Below, piece after piece: positions 1 through 9,790 of a stretch of DNA of 64,000 nt. The translations under genes were made by a program, and so were the position numbers. The first letter of the stretch is position 1, and each line of letters opens with the position of its first letter. This DNA is from Paraprevotella xylaniphila YIT 11841. Its GTDB lineage: Bacteria > Bacteroidota > Bacteroidia > Bacteroidales > Bacteroidaceae. The notes below the pieces were generated by a model. It worked only from the letters and a program-made list of their open reading frames with translations, had not been told where the DNA came from and did no database searches. The stretch lies in the NCBI RefSeq assembly GCF_000205165.1, contig NZ_GL883856.1:1-64000 (forward strand), in the 5' to 3' direction.

Positions 1-255
1 TTCAGCCTCCTTGGCGCGTACGTGGACGTGGAAGTACGTACCCCGATGGGACGGGTGGATTTGGTGATACGCACGGCCACCACGCTCTACGTCGTGGAGT
101 TGAAACTGAACCAGTCGGCCACAGCCGCCATGCAACAGATTGACCTGAAGAACTATCCCGAACGCTTCGTCCTGTGCGGCTTGCCCGTGGTGAAAGTCGG
201 CATCAACTTCGACATGGAACGGCACACCCTGAAAGATTGGGTAATCACTAACTAA
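1..255 (+). CDS. C-terminal end of AAA-ATPase / PD-(D/E)XK nuclease-like protein (partial)
   Basis: The reading frame is open from base 1 to a TAA stop at 253-255, so this is the tail of a gene that begins before the window. The visible 84 residues contain a conserved strand-turn pattern (GRVDLVI, then YVVELKL), which fits the catalytic core of the PD-(D/E)XK domain at the C-terminus of the Bacteroidales AAA-ATPase family (AAA-ATPase_like plus DUF1703). The D in GRVDLVI and the E-x-K in VVELKL would be the active-site acidic residues and lysine. These proteins are abundant, often multicopy in Bacteroidales, and their function is poorly understood. The ATPase part is outside the window, so the assignment rests only on the tail. 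Confidence 0.75.
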   Translation, partial: FSLLGAYVDVEVRTPMGRVDLVIRTATTLYVVELKLNQSATAAMQQIDLKNYPERFVLCGLPVVKVGINFDMERHTLKDWVITN

Positions 256-271
256 AATACACCCAAGGGAA

Positions 272-578
272 TTTCCAAAAACATCCTTCATCCTTCAGGA
301 TGTATGGTAAACATCTATCATACAAAACATTAGGAACTGAACGATAAAATCTCATCTTTCAGTTCCCTTTCATGGCAGAAAGCCGTCAAACGTTCTGCGC
401 CAAATGATTTTTCAATCTAAGCCAAACGATTTTTCATTCTCCGCAGATTGGTTTTCCGTTCTCTTCCAAAGGAAATGAAACGTGGCTGAAGGATAGCTGA
501 AACATCCTTTAGTCCATAACGCGCAAACAATGAATTAATTAGCATGCATCCTGAAAGATGAAGGATGTTTTTGGGAAA
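272..578. repeat. Imperfect inverted repeat, arms 272-302 and 547-578
   Basis: The left arm (272-302) and the reverse complement of the right arm (547-578) match at about 30 of 32 positions, with one extra C and one C/T change. Weaker similarity continues a few bases further. The core is a CATCCTTCATC-TTCAGGATG pattern. The arms enclose about 244 bases without a gene. Possible explanations are a small non-autonomous mobile element, an invertible promoter segment or two oppositely placed copies of a dispersed repeat; the arms are less perfect than in known invertible capsule promoters. Confidence 0.7.
399..442. repeat. Two tandem 22-bp repeat units
   Basis: Two adjacent 22-base units (399-420 and 421-442) begin with GCCAAA and share the core GATTTTTCA; they agree at about 18 of 22 positions. 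A weaker third copy may follow. The units lie inside the inverted repeat described at 272-578. Confidence 0.55.
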
Positions 579-765
579 ACTCCTGTATAGGAAGGAAGAA
601 GTTGTAATCATCCATAAGGTCATTGCTTCTTGTTTTCGGAATGGAAAGCGATAACTTTTATATTAACCTTCTGGATAATAGAGCTTTGATACCATTCAAA
701 TGTCAGGAGGAGCAGGTATTATAATCTATGATGATATCCCATATACCTTTTAATTAACAGGCAAA

Positions 766-2298
766 GTGGAAAAAAGCAATAATAGAACAAGGCTTATAAA
801 AAATACAGCCTTTTTATATCTCAGGACATTTTTATCTCTTGTCATCAGTCTGTATACTTCTAGAGTGGTACTTTCCACACTGGGTATAGAGGACTATGGA
901 ATATATAATGTAGTAGGTGGATTTGTAGCCATGTTCGCATTGGTTTCAGCATCACTTACTAACTCTATTTCCCGTTTCATTACTTTTGAATTAGGACGAG
1001 GGAATAAAATACGATTAAACAGAATTTTCTGCACTAGCATTAATATACAAATAGTCCTTTCAGCCATCATTATTATATTAGCTGAATTGGTAGGCGCATG
1101 GTTCATTTACACAAAAATGAATATTCCTGAAGGAAGAGAATTTGCAGCCTTATGGGTTTTTCAATGTTCATTATTGTCTTTTATACTTGGACTTATCAGC
1201 GTCCCCTACAACGCACTCATTGTTGCCCATGAGCACATGAAAACCTTTGCCTATATTGGCTTATGGGAATCTCTACTAAAACTTGGAGCTGTTTACCTGC
1301 TTGTGCTGTTTGCAATGGACAAGCTTATTCTATATGCTATTCTTCTGACCTCCATAGCACTACTCTTAAGATTGGTATATGGAGTTTACTGCAAAAAACA
1401 TTTTGAAGAATGCCGTTACCACTTTATCCTCGATAAATCTCTTTTTAAGGAAATCGGAGCTTTTGCAGGATGGTACCTTTTTGGAACAAGTGCTTATATA
1501 TTCAATACCCAAGGAGTGAACCTTATTATCAATATCTTCTTTGGAGTGGTACTCAATGCGGCACGTGGAGTGGCTACTCAGGTGGATTCGGCGGTCCGGA
1601 TGTTTGTGAGTAATTTCACGACAGCATTGAACCCTCAAATCATCAAGACATACGCAGAAGGAAATGCTACAGAATCTTTCAAATTGGTGTTCAAAGGAGC
1701 AAAGTTCTCATTCTTTCTCATGTTGTTTTTTTTAATACCATTGGTGTTGGAAGCCGACTATGTCTTAGGGCTGTGGTTGAAAGAAGTTCCTTCTTATGCT
1801 CCTTTATTTCTGAGATTAGCACTATTTGTAGCTTTGGCAGATTTGCCAGGTGCACCACTCACCACTCTGGCATTAGGTACAGGAGACATCAAACGTTATT
1901 ATCTTTACGTGGGAGGATTTGGATGTTTGGTATTCCCTGTCACATGGTTGCTATTTAAATTAGGTTGCAATCCCGAAATCTATTACATTGTTTACATATT
2001 AGACAATATACTCCTCATATTTGTCAGACTCTTCCTTTTAAAAAGGATGGTGAAATTCCCTGTCCGTCGATATGTAAATGAGGTACTGAGTATTGTTTTA
2101 ATAGTTCTGCTTGTTTGCTTTATTCCTCCTATTTCGATTGTTGAGATTCTGCCTCCTTCATTTGGAAGACTTATACTGACATGTATGGTAAGCGTCATAT
2201 CAGCAATCCCCGCGATGTACTATATAGGTATGACGCGTTCAGAAAGAATCACAGTGTGTGACATGGTTAAAAATAAACTCAAACGAAGAAAACAATAA
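766..2298 (+). CDS. Polysaccharide flippase, Wzx/MATE-like
   Basis: This 510-residue membrane protein is rich in hydrophobic segments throughout (about 12 likely helices) and begins with the LIKNTAFLYLR pattern followed by a first membrane span, as in polysaccharide flippases of the MOP superfamily. Such proteins turn lipid-linked oligosaccharide repeat units over the inner membrane for Wzy-dependent assembly. The start is GTG at 766; an in-frame stop at 751-753 rules out a longer start. It is the first gene of the locus and ends just before the ThDP enzyme gene. The sugar specificity cannot be read from the sequence. Confidence 0.88.
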   Translation: MEKSNNRTRLIKNTAFLYLRTFLSLVISLYTSRVVLSTLGIEDYGIYNVVGGFVAMFALVSASLTNSISRFITFELGRGNKIRLNRIFCTSINIQIVLSAIIIILAELVGAWFIYTKMNIPEGREFAALWVFQCSLLSFILGLISVPYNALIVAHEHMKTFAYIGLWESLLKLGAVYLLVLFAMDKLILYAILLTSIALLLRLVYGVYCKKHFEECRYHFILDKSLFKEIGAFAGWYLFGTSAYIFNTQGVNLIINIFFGVVLNAARGVATQVDSAVRMFVSNFTTALNPQIIKTYAEGNATESFKLVFKGAKFSFFLMLFFLIPLVLEADYVLGLWLKEVPSYAPLFLRLALFVALADLPGAPLTTLALGTGDIKRYYLYVGGFGCLVFPVTWLLFKLGCNPEIYYIVYILDNILLIFVRLFLLKRMVKFPVRRYVNEVLSIVLIVLLVCFIPPISIVEILPPSFGRLILTCMVSVISAIPAMYYIGMTRSERITVCDMVKNKLKRRKQ

Positions 2299-2302
2299 TA
2301 AT

Positions 2303-4036
2303 ATGGATTTACATTATACGGCAGAGAAAAATTCTCTTATTCTGATATCACTCTTAAAAGCCCATGGAATACGTAATATCATAGCTTCTCCAGGAGCAAC
2401 GAATTTAAGACTTGTAGCCAGCCTCCAACATGATTCATATTTCAAGATTTACTCTTCAGTTGATGAACGCAGTGCGGCCTATATGGCATGTGGACTGGCA
2501 GCAGAAAGCGGAGAACCGGTAATGCTAAGTTGCACGGGTGCCACATCATCTCGCAACTATATGCCGGCATTGACGGAAGCCTATTATCGTAAGCTTCCCA
2601 TTCTTGTGGTAACTTCTTCGCAATATTCGGAATGGATAGGCAATTTAAAGGATCAGGTAACCAATCGCATACAGTTACCGGCTGATATAGTAAAAAAGAG
2701 TTTTCAGGTGGATGAGATTCATTGCGAACGACAGGAATGGAACGCAATAAATAAAATCAATGAAGCCATACTTGAACTTACAAGACATGGAGGAGGGCCG
2801 GCACATATCAATCTGATTACTTCTTATAACCCGGATTTTTCCATAACTGAACTTCCGTACACTCGAGTTATCCATAGGTACAGCCATAAAAACGAACTCC
2901 CGTCATTACCCCAAGGTCCGATAGGAATCTTCGTCGGTTCGCATAAAAAGTTCAACCAGCAAGAAGAAACGAGCATTGAGGCTTTCTGTAAAAAGCATCA
3001 TGCCATCGTATTTTGTGACCATACTAGTGGATATTATGGGAAATACAAAATGAATTACTCTCTCATTCAGTTGCAGAGTGGTAAAATCAAACGTTCGTTG
3101 AAACTACTGATACATTTAGGAGAAATTTCCGGGGATATGTTCAATATCAGTCCTTATGCACAAGAAGTATGGCGCGTGAGCGAAGATGGTGAAATCCGAG
3201 ACCCTTTCAAGAAGTTGGTAAATGTTTTTGAAATGGATGAGACTTTCTTTTTTAACCATTATGCGAAAGAAGATTGCACTTACCCTATTGACGAATATCC
3301 ATCTTATAAGGAAGAGTATGAAGCTATAATGCAATCTCTACCGGATTTGCCATTCTCAAATATATGGATGGCCTCTGTAACCTCCGGAAAATTACCGGAA
3401 GGAACGGTATTACATTTAGGCATCCTAACCTCTTTGAGATCATGGAATTTCTTCAAACTTCCCCAAGGAGTTACTTCATTCTCCAATGTGGGTGGTTTCG
3501 GTATCGATGGCAATATGTCCACCCTTATAGGGGCTTCATGGGCACATCCCGAAAAGTTATATTTGGGTGTGGTGGGTGACTTATCATTCTTCTATGACAT
3601 GAACTCACTCGGAAACAGACATGTGGGCAAAAACATAAGAATCTTATTAGTTAACAATGGAAAAGGATGTGAATTTACTCATCACATGAATATGGGATCA
3701 ATGTTAGGACAAGAAGCCTACCCGTATATTTGTGCAGAAGGACATTATGGAAAGCAGTCTCCAAAATTGGTACGTCATTATACCGAAGATTTGGGGGTTA
3801 TTTACCTCACTGCTTCCAGCAAAGAAGAATATGAAAAACTCTTGCCAGATTTTTTAAACCCATCATCCGAAAAGCCCATTTTATTGGAAGCTTTTACTAA
3901 GGATGTGAACGAAAACGCAGCCTTAAAAATAATGTCAACTATCAAGCAATCCAATAAAGAGCAATCGAAAGAAATGGTAAAGAAGATGGTAGGTGAAGAA
4001 GCTTATGGCATACTCAAAAAGATATTCAAAAAATAA
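2303..4036 (+). CDS. ThDP-binding enzyme, MenD/decarboxylase-like
   Basis: The 577-residue protein has the arrangement of thiamine diphosphate enzymes. An N-terminal pyrimidine-binding domain carries the activating glutamate in SSVDERSAAY (near residue 55). A C-terminal diphosphate-binding domain carries a GDLSFFYD...NN motif (about residues 424-451). It resembles MenD-like ThDP proteins of polysaccharide loci rather than a true menaquinone enzyme, since no men genes are nearby. I chose ATG at 2303; an in-frame upstream start at 2258 would overlap the flippase gene and adds residues with no family likeness. It is followed after 14 bases by a pyruvyl transferase gene, so the two may act on the same pyruvyl-type or branched sugar decoration; this is inference. 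Confidence 0.8.
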   Translation: MDLHYTAEKNSLILISLLKAHGIRNIIASPGATNLRLVASLQHDSYFKIYSSVDERSAAYMACGLAAESGEPVMLSCTGATSSRNYMPALTEAYYRKLPILVVTSSQYSEWIGNLKDQVTNRIQLPADIVKKSFQVDEIHCERQEWNAINKINEAILELTRHGGGPAHINLITSYNPDFSITELPYTRVIHRYSHKNELPSLPQGPIGIFVGSHKKFNQQEETSIEAFCKKHHAIVFCDHTSGYYGKYKMNYSLIQLQSGKIKRSLKLLIHLGEISGDMFNISPYAQEVWRVSEDGEIRDPFKKLVNVFEMDETFFFNHYAKEDCTYPIDEYPSYKEEYEAIMQSLPDLPFSNIWMASVTSGKLPEGTVLHLGILTSLRSWNFFKLPQGVTSFSNVGGFGIDGNMSTLIGASWAHPEKLYLGVVGDLSFFYDMNSLGNRHVGKNIRILLVNNGKGCEFTHHMNMGSMLGQEAYPYICAEGHYGKQSPKLVRHYTEDLGVIYLTASSKEEYEKLLPDFLNPSSEKPILLEAFTKDVNENAALKIMSTIKQSNKEQSKEMVKKMVGEEAYGILKKIFKK

Positions 4037-4050
4037 AAAGGAAAGTATAT

Positions 4051-5190
4051 ATGAAGAATGCAGAGGAAAAACTGAAAGTATGCCTTGTGACATGGTACGG
4101 CAGCAATAATTACGGTACCAATCTTCAAGCCTATGCCCTTTATACAGTGCTTCGTTCCAAGGGGATTCATGTGGACATGATAAGACCGTTTTGCGGACGG
4201 AAAAAGTTTCACCAATATCCTGGACAACAAAGGGAACTCCGTTCCAAATGTGTTGCGTTAATTAAAAAAGTATTAGGCATAATAAAACCAGAGCAAGTCC
4301 GTCAAACGAAAATTATGAAATTCTTGAAAAATGAATTTTGTTTTACTCCTCTTGTTACCTGTCCAAAGGATATTGAATTATTGAATAAGCAATACGATAA
4401 GTTCCTCACGGGAAGCGACCAAATATGGAATCCATATAATCTTGATACGTTCTACATGCTTGATTTCGTGAAAGAAGATCAAAAGAAAATAGCCTATTCT
4501 TCTTCCATAGCGGTTAGTAGGATTCCAGAAGAGAAACAAGACCTATACAAAAAATATCTTTCTTCTTTCAGTGCAATCTTTTGCAGGGAAGAAACAGGGT
4601 CAAAAATGTTATCTGCCCTTACGGGAAAAACAGTAAAAACGGTATTAGATCCGGTTCTTTTACTCGATGAAAATAGTTGGATACAATTCTCCCACAAGGG
4701 GTCTCTCGTGAATCGAATATCCGTTTCCATACCTTATATATTCTGTTATTTCATTGGTGACAAGGACTTTGAATGGAAGGCTTTGAAAACAATAAAAGAG
4801 CAATATGGGATTAATCGGGTTATTGTATTCAGCGTGGCTCCTCCGACTTGCAAGATAAAAGGATATGAATATTTGCAGTCGGCAGACATCTATGATTTTG
4901 TATGGTTCTTACATCACGCGACTTATGTCGTGACAGATTCTTTTCATAATGTGGCCATGAGTTTAAAACTGAAAAAGGATTTTGTGGCACTTATGCGCTG
5001 CAAAGAAGACCAAAAATCCGAGAATTCACGTATGTATGATTTCCTTGCCTCTTTTGGACTGGAATTTAAAATATATAACCCAAACTGTGCGGATTATTTG
5101 TCTCCCGTCCCCTATGAAAGAGTGTATCCACAACTTGAAACAAGAATCAAGGAGTGCACGAATGAACTTATAAATAAATTAAATGAATAA
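4051..5190 (+). CDS. Polysaccharide pyruvyl transferase family protein
   Basis: The 379-residue protein begins with VTWYGSNNYGTNLQAYAL, a typical start of the polysaccharide pyruvyl transferase family (PF04230, CsaB/WcaK-like). It also has LTGSDQIWNPYN in the middle and VTDSFHNVAMSL towards the C-terminus; the last is the conserved nucleotide-binding serine/histidine region. Members transfer pyruvate from phosphoenolpyruvate to sugars as ketals, although some family members have other roles. It sits 14 bases after the ThDP enzyme gene and 14 bases before the DUF4422 gene, in a tightly packed operon. Confidence 0.87.
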   Translation: MKNAEEKLKVCLVTWYGSNNYGTNLQAYALYTVLRSKGIHVDMIRPFCGRKKFHQYPGQQRELRSKCVALIKKVLGIIKPEQVRQTKIMKFLKNEFCFTPLVTCPKDIELLNKQYDKFLTGSDQIWNPYNLDTFYMLDFVKEDQKKIAYSSSIAVSRIPEEKQDLYKKYLSSFSAIFCREETGSKMLSALTGKTVKTVLDPVLLLDENSWIQFSHKGSLVNRISVSIPYIFCYFIGDKDFEWKALKTIKEQYGINRVIVFSVAPPTCKIKGYEYLQSADIYDFVWFLHHATYVVTDSFHNVAMSLKLKKDFVALMRCKEDQKSENSRMYDFLASFGLEFKIYNPNCADYLSPVPYERVYPQLETRIKECTNELINKLNE

Positions 5191-5204
5191 AAAAAGGAAG
5201 AAAG

Positions 5205-6008
5205 ATGAAATCTATGATATTGGTAGCTTGCCACAAACCCTGTAACATGTATAACAAGGGAATATACACTCCCATTCAGGTTGGAAAGGCCATATCTGAA
5301 TATGACTTGGGAATTATCGGAGATGACACAGGGGATAACATCAGTCAAAAGAACCCAAGTTATTGTGAACTGACGGCCCAATACTGGGCTTGGAAGAATG
5401 TAGATTGTCGGTATATAGGTTTATGTCATTATAGGCGGTATTTCGAAACCGTTTATACGGATGAACTATTGGAACGACTCTTTTCTAAATATGATGTAAT
5501 ATTACCAAGGCCTATTTACAGTGGGGTTAGGGATACGATGTTGAACAAACTAAAAATGAACATTGTACCTGAAGATTATGCCATATTTTTTATGTCAATA
5601 CGTAAACTATATCCTGAGTATGAAAAAACAACATTGCAATACTTGGCAAGAAATGCGGATATACCTTATAACATGTTCATTATGAGAAAAGAAGCTTTCA
5701 ATCAATTCTGCCAATGGCAGTTTTCCATCTTGGAAGAATGCGAAAAGCATGTAAAACCCTTACCATATTCGAGGTACAACCGTATTTATGGATATTTTGC
5801 TGAATACTTACTACCCATATATTGCCTGCATAACCAAATGAAAATACATCATGATGGAATTGTAAATATGATTGGAGAGCATGAAAAAAGGCAAAGTTGG
5901 ATACGAAAACAACTATCTGCGCTTTTTTGCCAATCTCCAGCGAGTTCATTTGACGATATCATTGGAACGTCTGTATTAGTGGGAATGAAAAATGATGGAA
6001 TTTTATAG
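5205..6008 (+). CDS. DUF4422 glycosyltransferase-like protein
   Basis: The 267-residue protein shows the usual DUF4422 landmarks: an N-terminal LVACHKP, then PSYCELTAQYWAWKN, IGLCHYRRYF and DVILPRP. This family is found in capsule and LPS loci and is regarded as a class of glycosyltransferase, possibly galactofuranosyl- or galactosyl-type, but substrates are known only for a few members. The start at 5205 is the first ATG after a short AT-rich spacer. The acyltransferase gene follows 12 bases later. Confidence 0.85.
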   Translation: MKSMILVACHKPCNMYNKGIYTPIQVGKAISEYDLGIIGDDTGDNISQKNPSYCELTAQYWAWKNVDCRYIGLCHYRRYFETVYTDELLERLFSKYDVILPRPIYSGVRDTMLNKLKMNIVPEDYAIFFMSIRKLYPEYEKTTLQYLARNADIPYNMFIMRKEAFNQFCQWQFSILEECEKHVKPLPYSRYNRIYGYFAEYLLPIYCLHNQMKIHHDGIVNMIGEHEKRQSWIRKQLSALFCQSPASSFDDIIGTSVLVGMKNDGIL

Positions 6009-6020
6009 TGCTAACTTTTT

Positions 6021-6659
6021 ATGGAAAGTGGAATAGTATATAATATAATACGTCTAATAGTTACTTTAAAGGAAAAAGTAAGTATGTCCATTTCTTGGAG
6101 ATACAATATGTTATATGCAAAAGCAACAGGATTACAACCCAAAGGACGATTTAAAATATTAGGAAAGATTCATATTCACAAAGGTAAGAATGCGATATTC
6201 TCTACGGGAGAGAACTTTTTATTTTTATCTGGATCAACTTATAACCCCTTAACAACTAATGCTCATGGATGTATCTTTATAATGGATAATGCAGTGCTTG
6301 AAATAGGTAAGAATGTTGGAATGAGTGGCACCATAATCTGGGTCGCAAAACATATAAAAATAGGAAACAATGTGAAAATAGGGGGAGGCACTACGTTGAT
6401 GGACACTGATGCCCATTCACTTTCTTTCAAAGATCGTAGAAATGAAATTTCTGACGCAAAAAACAGAATAGATAAAGAGATTATCATCGAAGATGACGTT
6501 TTAATTGGAGCTAATGTTATAATCCTAAAAGGGGTACATATTGGAGCACGTTCTATTATAGGTGCAGGAAGTGTAGTAACTAAAGATGTACCAGAAGATT
6601 GTGTAGTGGCTGGAAATCCGGCAAAAGTTGTAAAAATACTTAAGAAAGTAATATGTTAA
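6021..6659 (+). CDS. Hexapeptide-repeat O-acetyltransferase
   Basis: The 212-residue protein ends in a left-handed beta-helix of isoleucine-rich hexapeptide repeats ([13 protein letters not shown], then [35 protein letters not shown]) and the closing [10 protein letters not shown] typical of WbbJ/NodL-type acetyltransferases. A D-A-H triad ([10 protein letters not shown]) supplies the expected catalytic histidine. It would O-acetylate a sugar or the growing polysaccharide using acetyl-CoA. Its stop overlaps the start of the polymerase gene by 7 bases, which suggests translational coupling. Confidence 0.9.
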   Translation: MESGIVYNIIRLIVTLKEKVSMSISWRYNMLYAKATGLQPKGRFKILGKIHIHKGKNAIFSTGENFLFLSGSTYNPLTTNAHGCIFIMDNAVLEIGKNVGMSGTIIWVAKHIKIGNNVKIGGGTTLMDTDAHSLSFKDRRNEISDAKNRIDKEIIIEDDVLIGANVIILKGVHIGARSIIGAGSVVTKDVPEDCVVAGNPAKVVKILKKVIC

Positions 6660-7999
6660 ATATATTGTTGTTTGCTATATTAGCATTCACAGTAGTAGCA
6701 ACCTTAATTCGTCCTTCGTATGGATTAGCGTGTTTCATATCTGCAAGAATTTTAATACCTGAAGTTGTCCGGACCCCAGGTTTTGAAGGACTTAGTTTTA
6801 ATAGCACACTAATACTCATTATTGTTATAAGTGTATTGGTTAATGGCCTTGCTAAGACTTATGTACGTTTGGTTAAGGATTCATATTTTAAAGCTCTTGT
6901 ATTTTTTATATGTTCATGTGCTGTGCTTCTACCTTTCTCTGATTATGAGGATTTGCAATTCCAATATAACTCATTAATACAATTTCTCCTTACGGACATA
7001 CTCCCTGTTATATTAGCAATTGCTGTTGTTAGAACAAAATGGGATTTAAAAATAGTAATACAGACCTTTTTATGGTCAACTATATTATGCTGTGTTTATG
7101 CTATAATTGCATATCTTATGCAAAAGAATCCGTATGTAAATTATTTCCAAACAATAACAGGATGGAGAGATACATCGTTGGTGAAAGAAGTATGGTATAC
7201 AACTGGTCGTGGAGTTTCTACATCAGGAACATTTTTACATGCAAATGGATTTGGATATTTTATATCCATGTCAATACCTCTATTCGTATATCTTCAATAT
7301 ACAGGGCAATATAATAAAAGAACCATATTTATAGCATTAGCTCTATTGATTGTTAATATTTTCTTATGTAAGAAACGTTCACCAATTGTTTCAATAGGTG
7401 TTTTTCTTATATTGTGGATGTATTTGAAGCGAAAAACATGGAATGTATTATTATATATGAAAGTGTTTTTATTGGGGGCAGTAGTTTTATTGGCTGTTTT
7501 TATAATTCCTGCGTTAGAAAGTATAAGGTCTATGATAGAGACATCTTTCTTTTTTTGGGATGATAAATTGTTAGCTGCAAAAGATGTTGGAGGGTCAAGT
7601 TGGGAGCTAAGAATTCTTCAAGTAACCTATCCATTTATAAAAGTCAAGGACAATATATTGTTTGGAAAAGGATTTGGGTGGTGTTCATGGTATCTAAATC
7701 AATATGAGTTACATCCTGTATTATTTGGTTTTGAAACTATACTGTCTACAGCTGTATGTCAATTCGGAATTTTAGGCTATTTAATGTATTATATGTTATT
7801 TTATCAATCCTATAAATATAGCCGACCTTATAAATATGGAAAAGTCAATTATCAATTATTAGCTTTGGTTACAATGATTGTTTTAATTGTTGCTACAGGA
7901 CTCAACTATTTTTTCTTCTTTGGAATAGGGAGTGTAATTATGAACAAACAAGAAATATTTATGCATGAAAAGGATATCCATAGTTACAGTGTGCTTTAA
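6653..7999 (+). CDS. O-antigen polymerase/ligase-like membrane protein (Wzy-type)
   Basis: The 448-residue protein is a run of hydrophobic helices with a large hydrophilic loop near the middle-to-late part (around [19 protein letters not shown]...GKGFGW). This layout and the GKGFGW-like loop motif are typical of the O-antigen ligase/polymerase superfamily. In a locus with a Wzx flippase it is the obvious candidate to polymerise repeat units in the periplasm. It overlaps the acyltransferase gene before it by 7 bases and the GT2 gene after it by 35 bases. Primary sequence is poorly conserved in this family, so assignment rests on topology and context. Confidence 0.8.
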   Translation: MLNILLFAILAFTVVATLIRPSYGLACFISARILIPEVVRTPGFEGLSFNSTLILIIVISVLVNGLAKTYVRLVKDSYFKALVFFICSCAVLLPFSDYEDLQFQYNSLIQFLLTDILPVILAIAVVRTKWDLKIVIQTFLWSTILCCVYAIIAYLMQKNPYVNYFQTITGWRDTSLVKEVWYTTGRGVSTSGTFLHANGFGYFISMSIPLFVYLQYTGQYNKRTIFIALALLIVNIFLCKKRSPIVSIGVFLILWMYLKRKTWNVLLYMKVFLLGAVVLLAVFIIPALESIRSMIETSFFFWDDKLLAAKDVGGSSWELRILQVTYPFIKVKDNILFGKGFGWCSWYLNQYELHPVLFGFETILSTAVCQFGILGYLMYYMLFYQSYKYSRPYKYGKVNYQLLALVTMIVLIVATGLNYFFFFGIGSVIMNKQEIFMHEKDIHSYSVL

Positions 8000-8771
8000 T
8001 TGTATAGACACAATTGAACAAACAATTAAAAGTGTAATATCACAAGATTATCCGAATCTGGAGTATATTATAATTGACGGTGCAAGTCAGGATGGTACTT
8101 TAAATATAGTAGATAAATATCAAAATTTTATTGCAAAAGTACTTTCAGAACCAGATAGAGGCATATTTGATGCTATGAACAAATCACTAAACTATGTTAC
8201 GGGAGAATATGTGCTTTTTATGAATGCAGGTGACAGATTTGTGAGTAGTCATATTGTATCGGATATTTTCGGAAAACAAGAGTATCATGAAGATTTAATT
8301 TATGGGGATGTTTACATACAAAATGAATTAGGATATTTATTTTGTAAAGCTGATGCTATTTACTCTAAAAAGCCGACAAAGAAAGAACTGGTCTTTAAAT
8401 CACAAGGCTTCTGCCACCAATCCTTATTCACAAAAACTTCTATGCTGAAAAATGTTGGGTTTAATTTGAAATATCCATTAGGAGCGGATTATGATACAAC
8501 GGCACAAATCTACTATAAGGGAAATCAAGAGATATTTTATGTAGGACAACCTATATCCATTTTTGACGACCGTACAGGTGGGGCATCTCACAACAAAATA
8601 GTGCAAATATTAAAAGAGAGAGCAGATTTTTTTGGATATAAGCCATTGATCTGCGTGTACCTTTACGCATATAAAGAGATTATAATAAATAAGGTGAAAG
8701 CAATAATAGAAAGCTTATTCCCTAATATCGTAAGAACACAACGAATGAAAAAATATAAAGTAGAAATATGA
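7965..8771 (+). CDS. Glycosyltransferase family 2
   Basis: The 268-residue protein starts with ISIVTVCFN and has YIIIDGASQDGT, followed by SEPDRGIFDAMNKSL, all conserved in the WcaA-like GT2 fold. The EPDRGIFDAMNKG-type motif is characteristic of the subgroup seen in Bacteroides polysaccharide loci. It would add one sugar to the lipid-linked repeat unit on the cytoplasmic face. The first codons lie inside the end of the polymerase gene (35-base overlap), and the stop overlaps the next start (ATGA). Confidence 0.92.
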   Translation: MKRISIVTVCFNCIDTIEQTIKSVISQDYPNLEYIIIDGASQDGTLNIVDKYQNFIAKVLSEPDRGIFDAMNKSLNYVTGEYVLFMNAGDRFVSSHIVSDIFGKQEYHEDLIYGDVYIQNELGYLFCKADAIYSKKPTKKELVFKSQGFCHQSLFTKTSMLKNVGFNLKYPLGADYDTTAQIYYKGNQEIFYVGQPISIFDDRTGGASHNKIVQILKERADFFGYKPLICVYLYAYKEIIINKVKAIIESLFPNIVRTQRMKKYKVEI

Positions 8772-9790
8772 TCATTAAACAACAACCTCTTGTCTCAATT
8801 ATCATGCCTGTTTATAATACAGGTAATATTATCACAAATACCTTGGATAGTATATTATCACAATCATACACGAATTTTGAGTTGATAATAGTAGATGATG
8901 GTTCGACAGACACAAGTGGACATATATGTAGTACTTATGCAGCTAAAGATAAACGAATACGACTTATCAGACAGCAAAACAAGGGAATTTGTAAGGCAAG
9001 AAATGTTGGAATACAATTAGCAAAGGGTAAATATCTAGCATTCTGTGATCATGATGACATATACCATACGTCTTTACTTGAAACTACGGTAAAGTATGCG
9101 GAAGATTTTAACTTGGAAGTTATTAAGTATTCTGTTGAAATTCAGAATGAAATAAAAGGAAATATAACCTATAATCGCCATATTGGGAAAGAAAAAAGAT
9201 TTCAGTACTTTGACAACAAGCAAATCAGACAAGAATTCCTGCATTTGATTAATACCGGATTTTGTAACACTATTTGGAGTGCAATGTACAATGCATCCTT
9301 ATTTAAAGACGGAGCTTTATATTTTAATCCATGCTACAAACATGGCGGAGAAGATTTTGATTTGAATATTCGCTTATATCCCAATGTTAAGAGTCTAGGA
9401 ATACTTCAAGATGTGTTATATATCCATTATTTACGCAATACATTATCTACATCCGCAAAATTTTACGATGACGTATTACAGCATTCTCAAAAAGAATTGT
9501 ACAGTATCAATAATTTGCTTTCTAATGGAATTCCAATAAATAAAAAAGAATACACCTTATATTGTAGTGAAAAAATAACATCCATATTATCCTATGCAGT
9601 AATGATGGGAAAAGACAGGATGCAAATAACCCAACTACTAAATAACTTGTTTACTTTCATTAATTGGAATAATACAATTCCAATGCCCGTAGGTCGAGAG
9701 TATCTAAAAGGTTGGGTCTTAATACTTTTAAGACATCGTTTATTTGGGGTTCTTTCTGCATTGTTTTATTTTTATAAAATGAAAAAATGA
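8768..9790 (+). CDS. Glycosyltransferase family 2
   Basis: This 340-residue GT-A enzyme begins with VSIIMPVYNTG, then FELIIVDDGSTDTSG and FCDHDDIYH (DxD-like metal site), the standard nucleotide-sugar-binding elements of GT2. It is longer than its neighbour because of a helical C-terminal extension. ATGA overlaps join it to the genes on both sides. The sugar and linkage cannot be predicted from the sequence. Confidence 0.92.
   Translation: MIIKQQPLVSIIMPVYNTGNIITNTLDSILSQSYTNFELIIVDDGSTDTSGHICSTYAAKDKRIRLIRQQNKGICKARNVGIQLAKGKYLAFCDHDDIYHTSLLETTVKYAEDFNLEVIKYSVEIQNEIKGNITYNRHIGKEKRFQYFDNKQIRQEFLHLINTGFCNTIWSAMYNASLFKDGALYFNPCYKHGGEDFDLNIRLYPNVKSLGILQDVLYIHYLRNTLSTSAKFYDDVLQHSQKELYSINNLLSNGIPINKKEYTLYCSEKITSILSYAVMMGKDRMQITQLLNNLFTFINWNNTIPMPVGREYLKGWVLILLRHRLFGVLSALFYFYKMKK

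Larger units (their letters stand above)
256..765. other. Non-coding region upstream of the polysaccharide locus
   Basis: I see no credible gene in these 510 bases. The region holds a roughly 31-bp inverted repeat (272-302 and 547-578), a degenerate 22-bp tandem repeat (399-442), and presumably the promoter of the polysaccharide operon, though no clean TAnnTTTG box stands out close to the first gene. No UpxY/NusG-like or UpxZ-like regulator gene, usually found at the head of Bacteroides capsule loci, is present here. Confidence 0.6.

Noticed and set aside
272-578. Typical invertible capsule promoter
   Set aside because: Arms are imperfect and no clear promoter was found inside, so kept only as a weak possibility.
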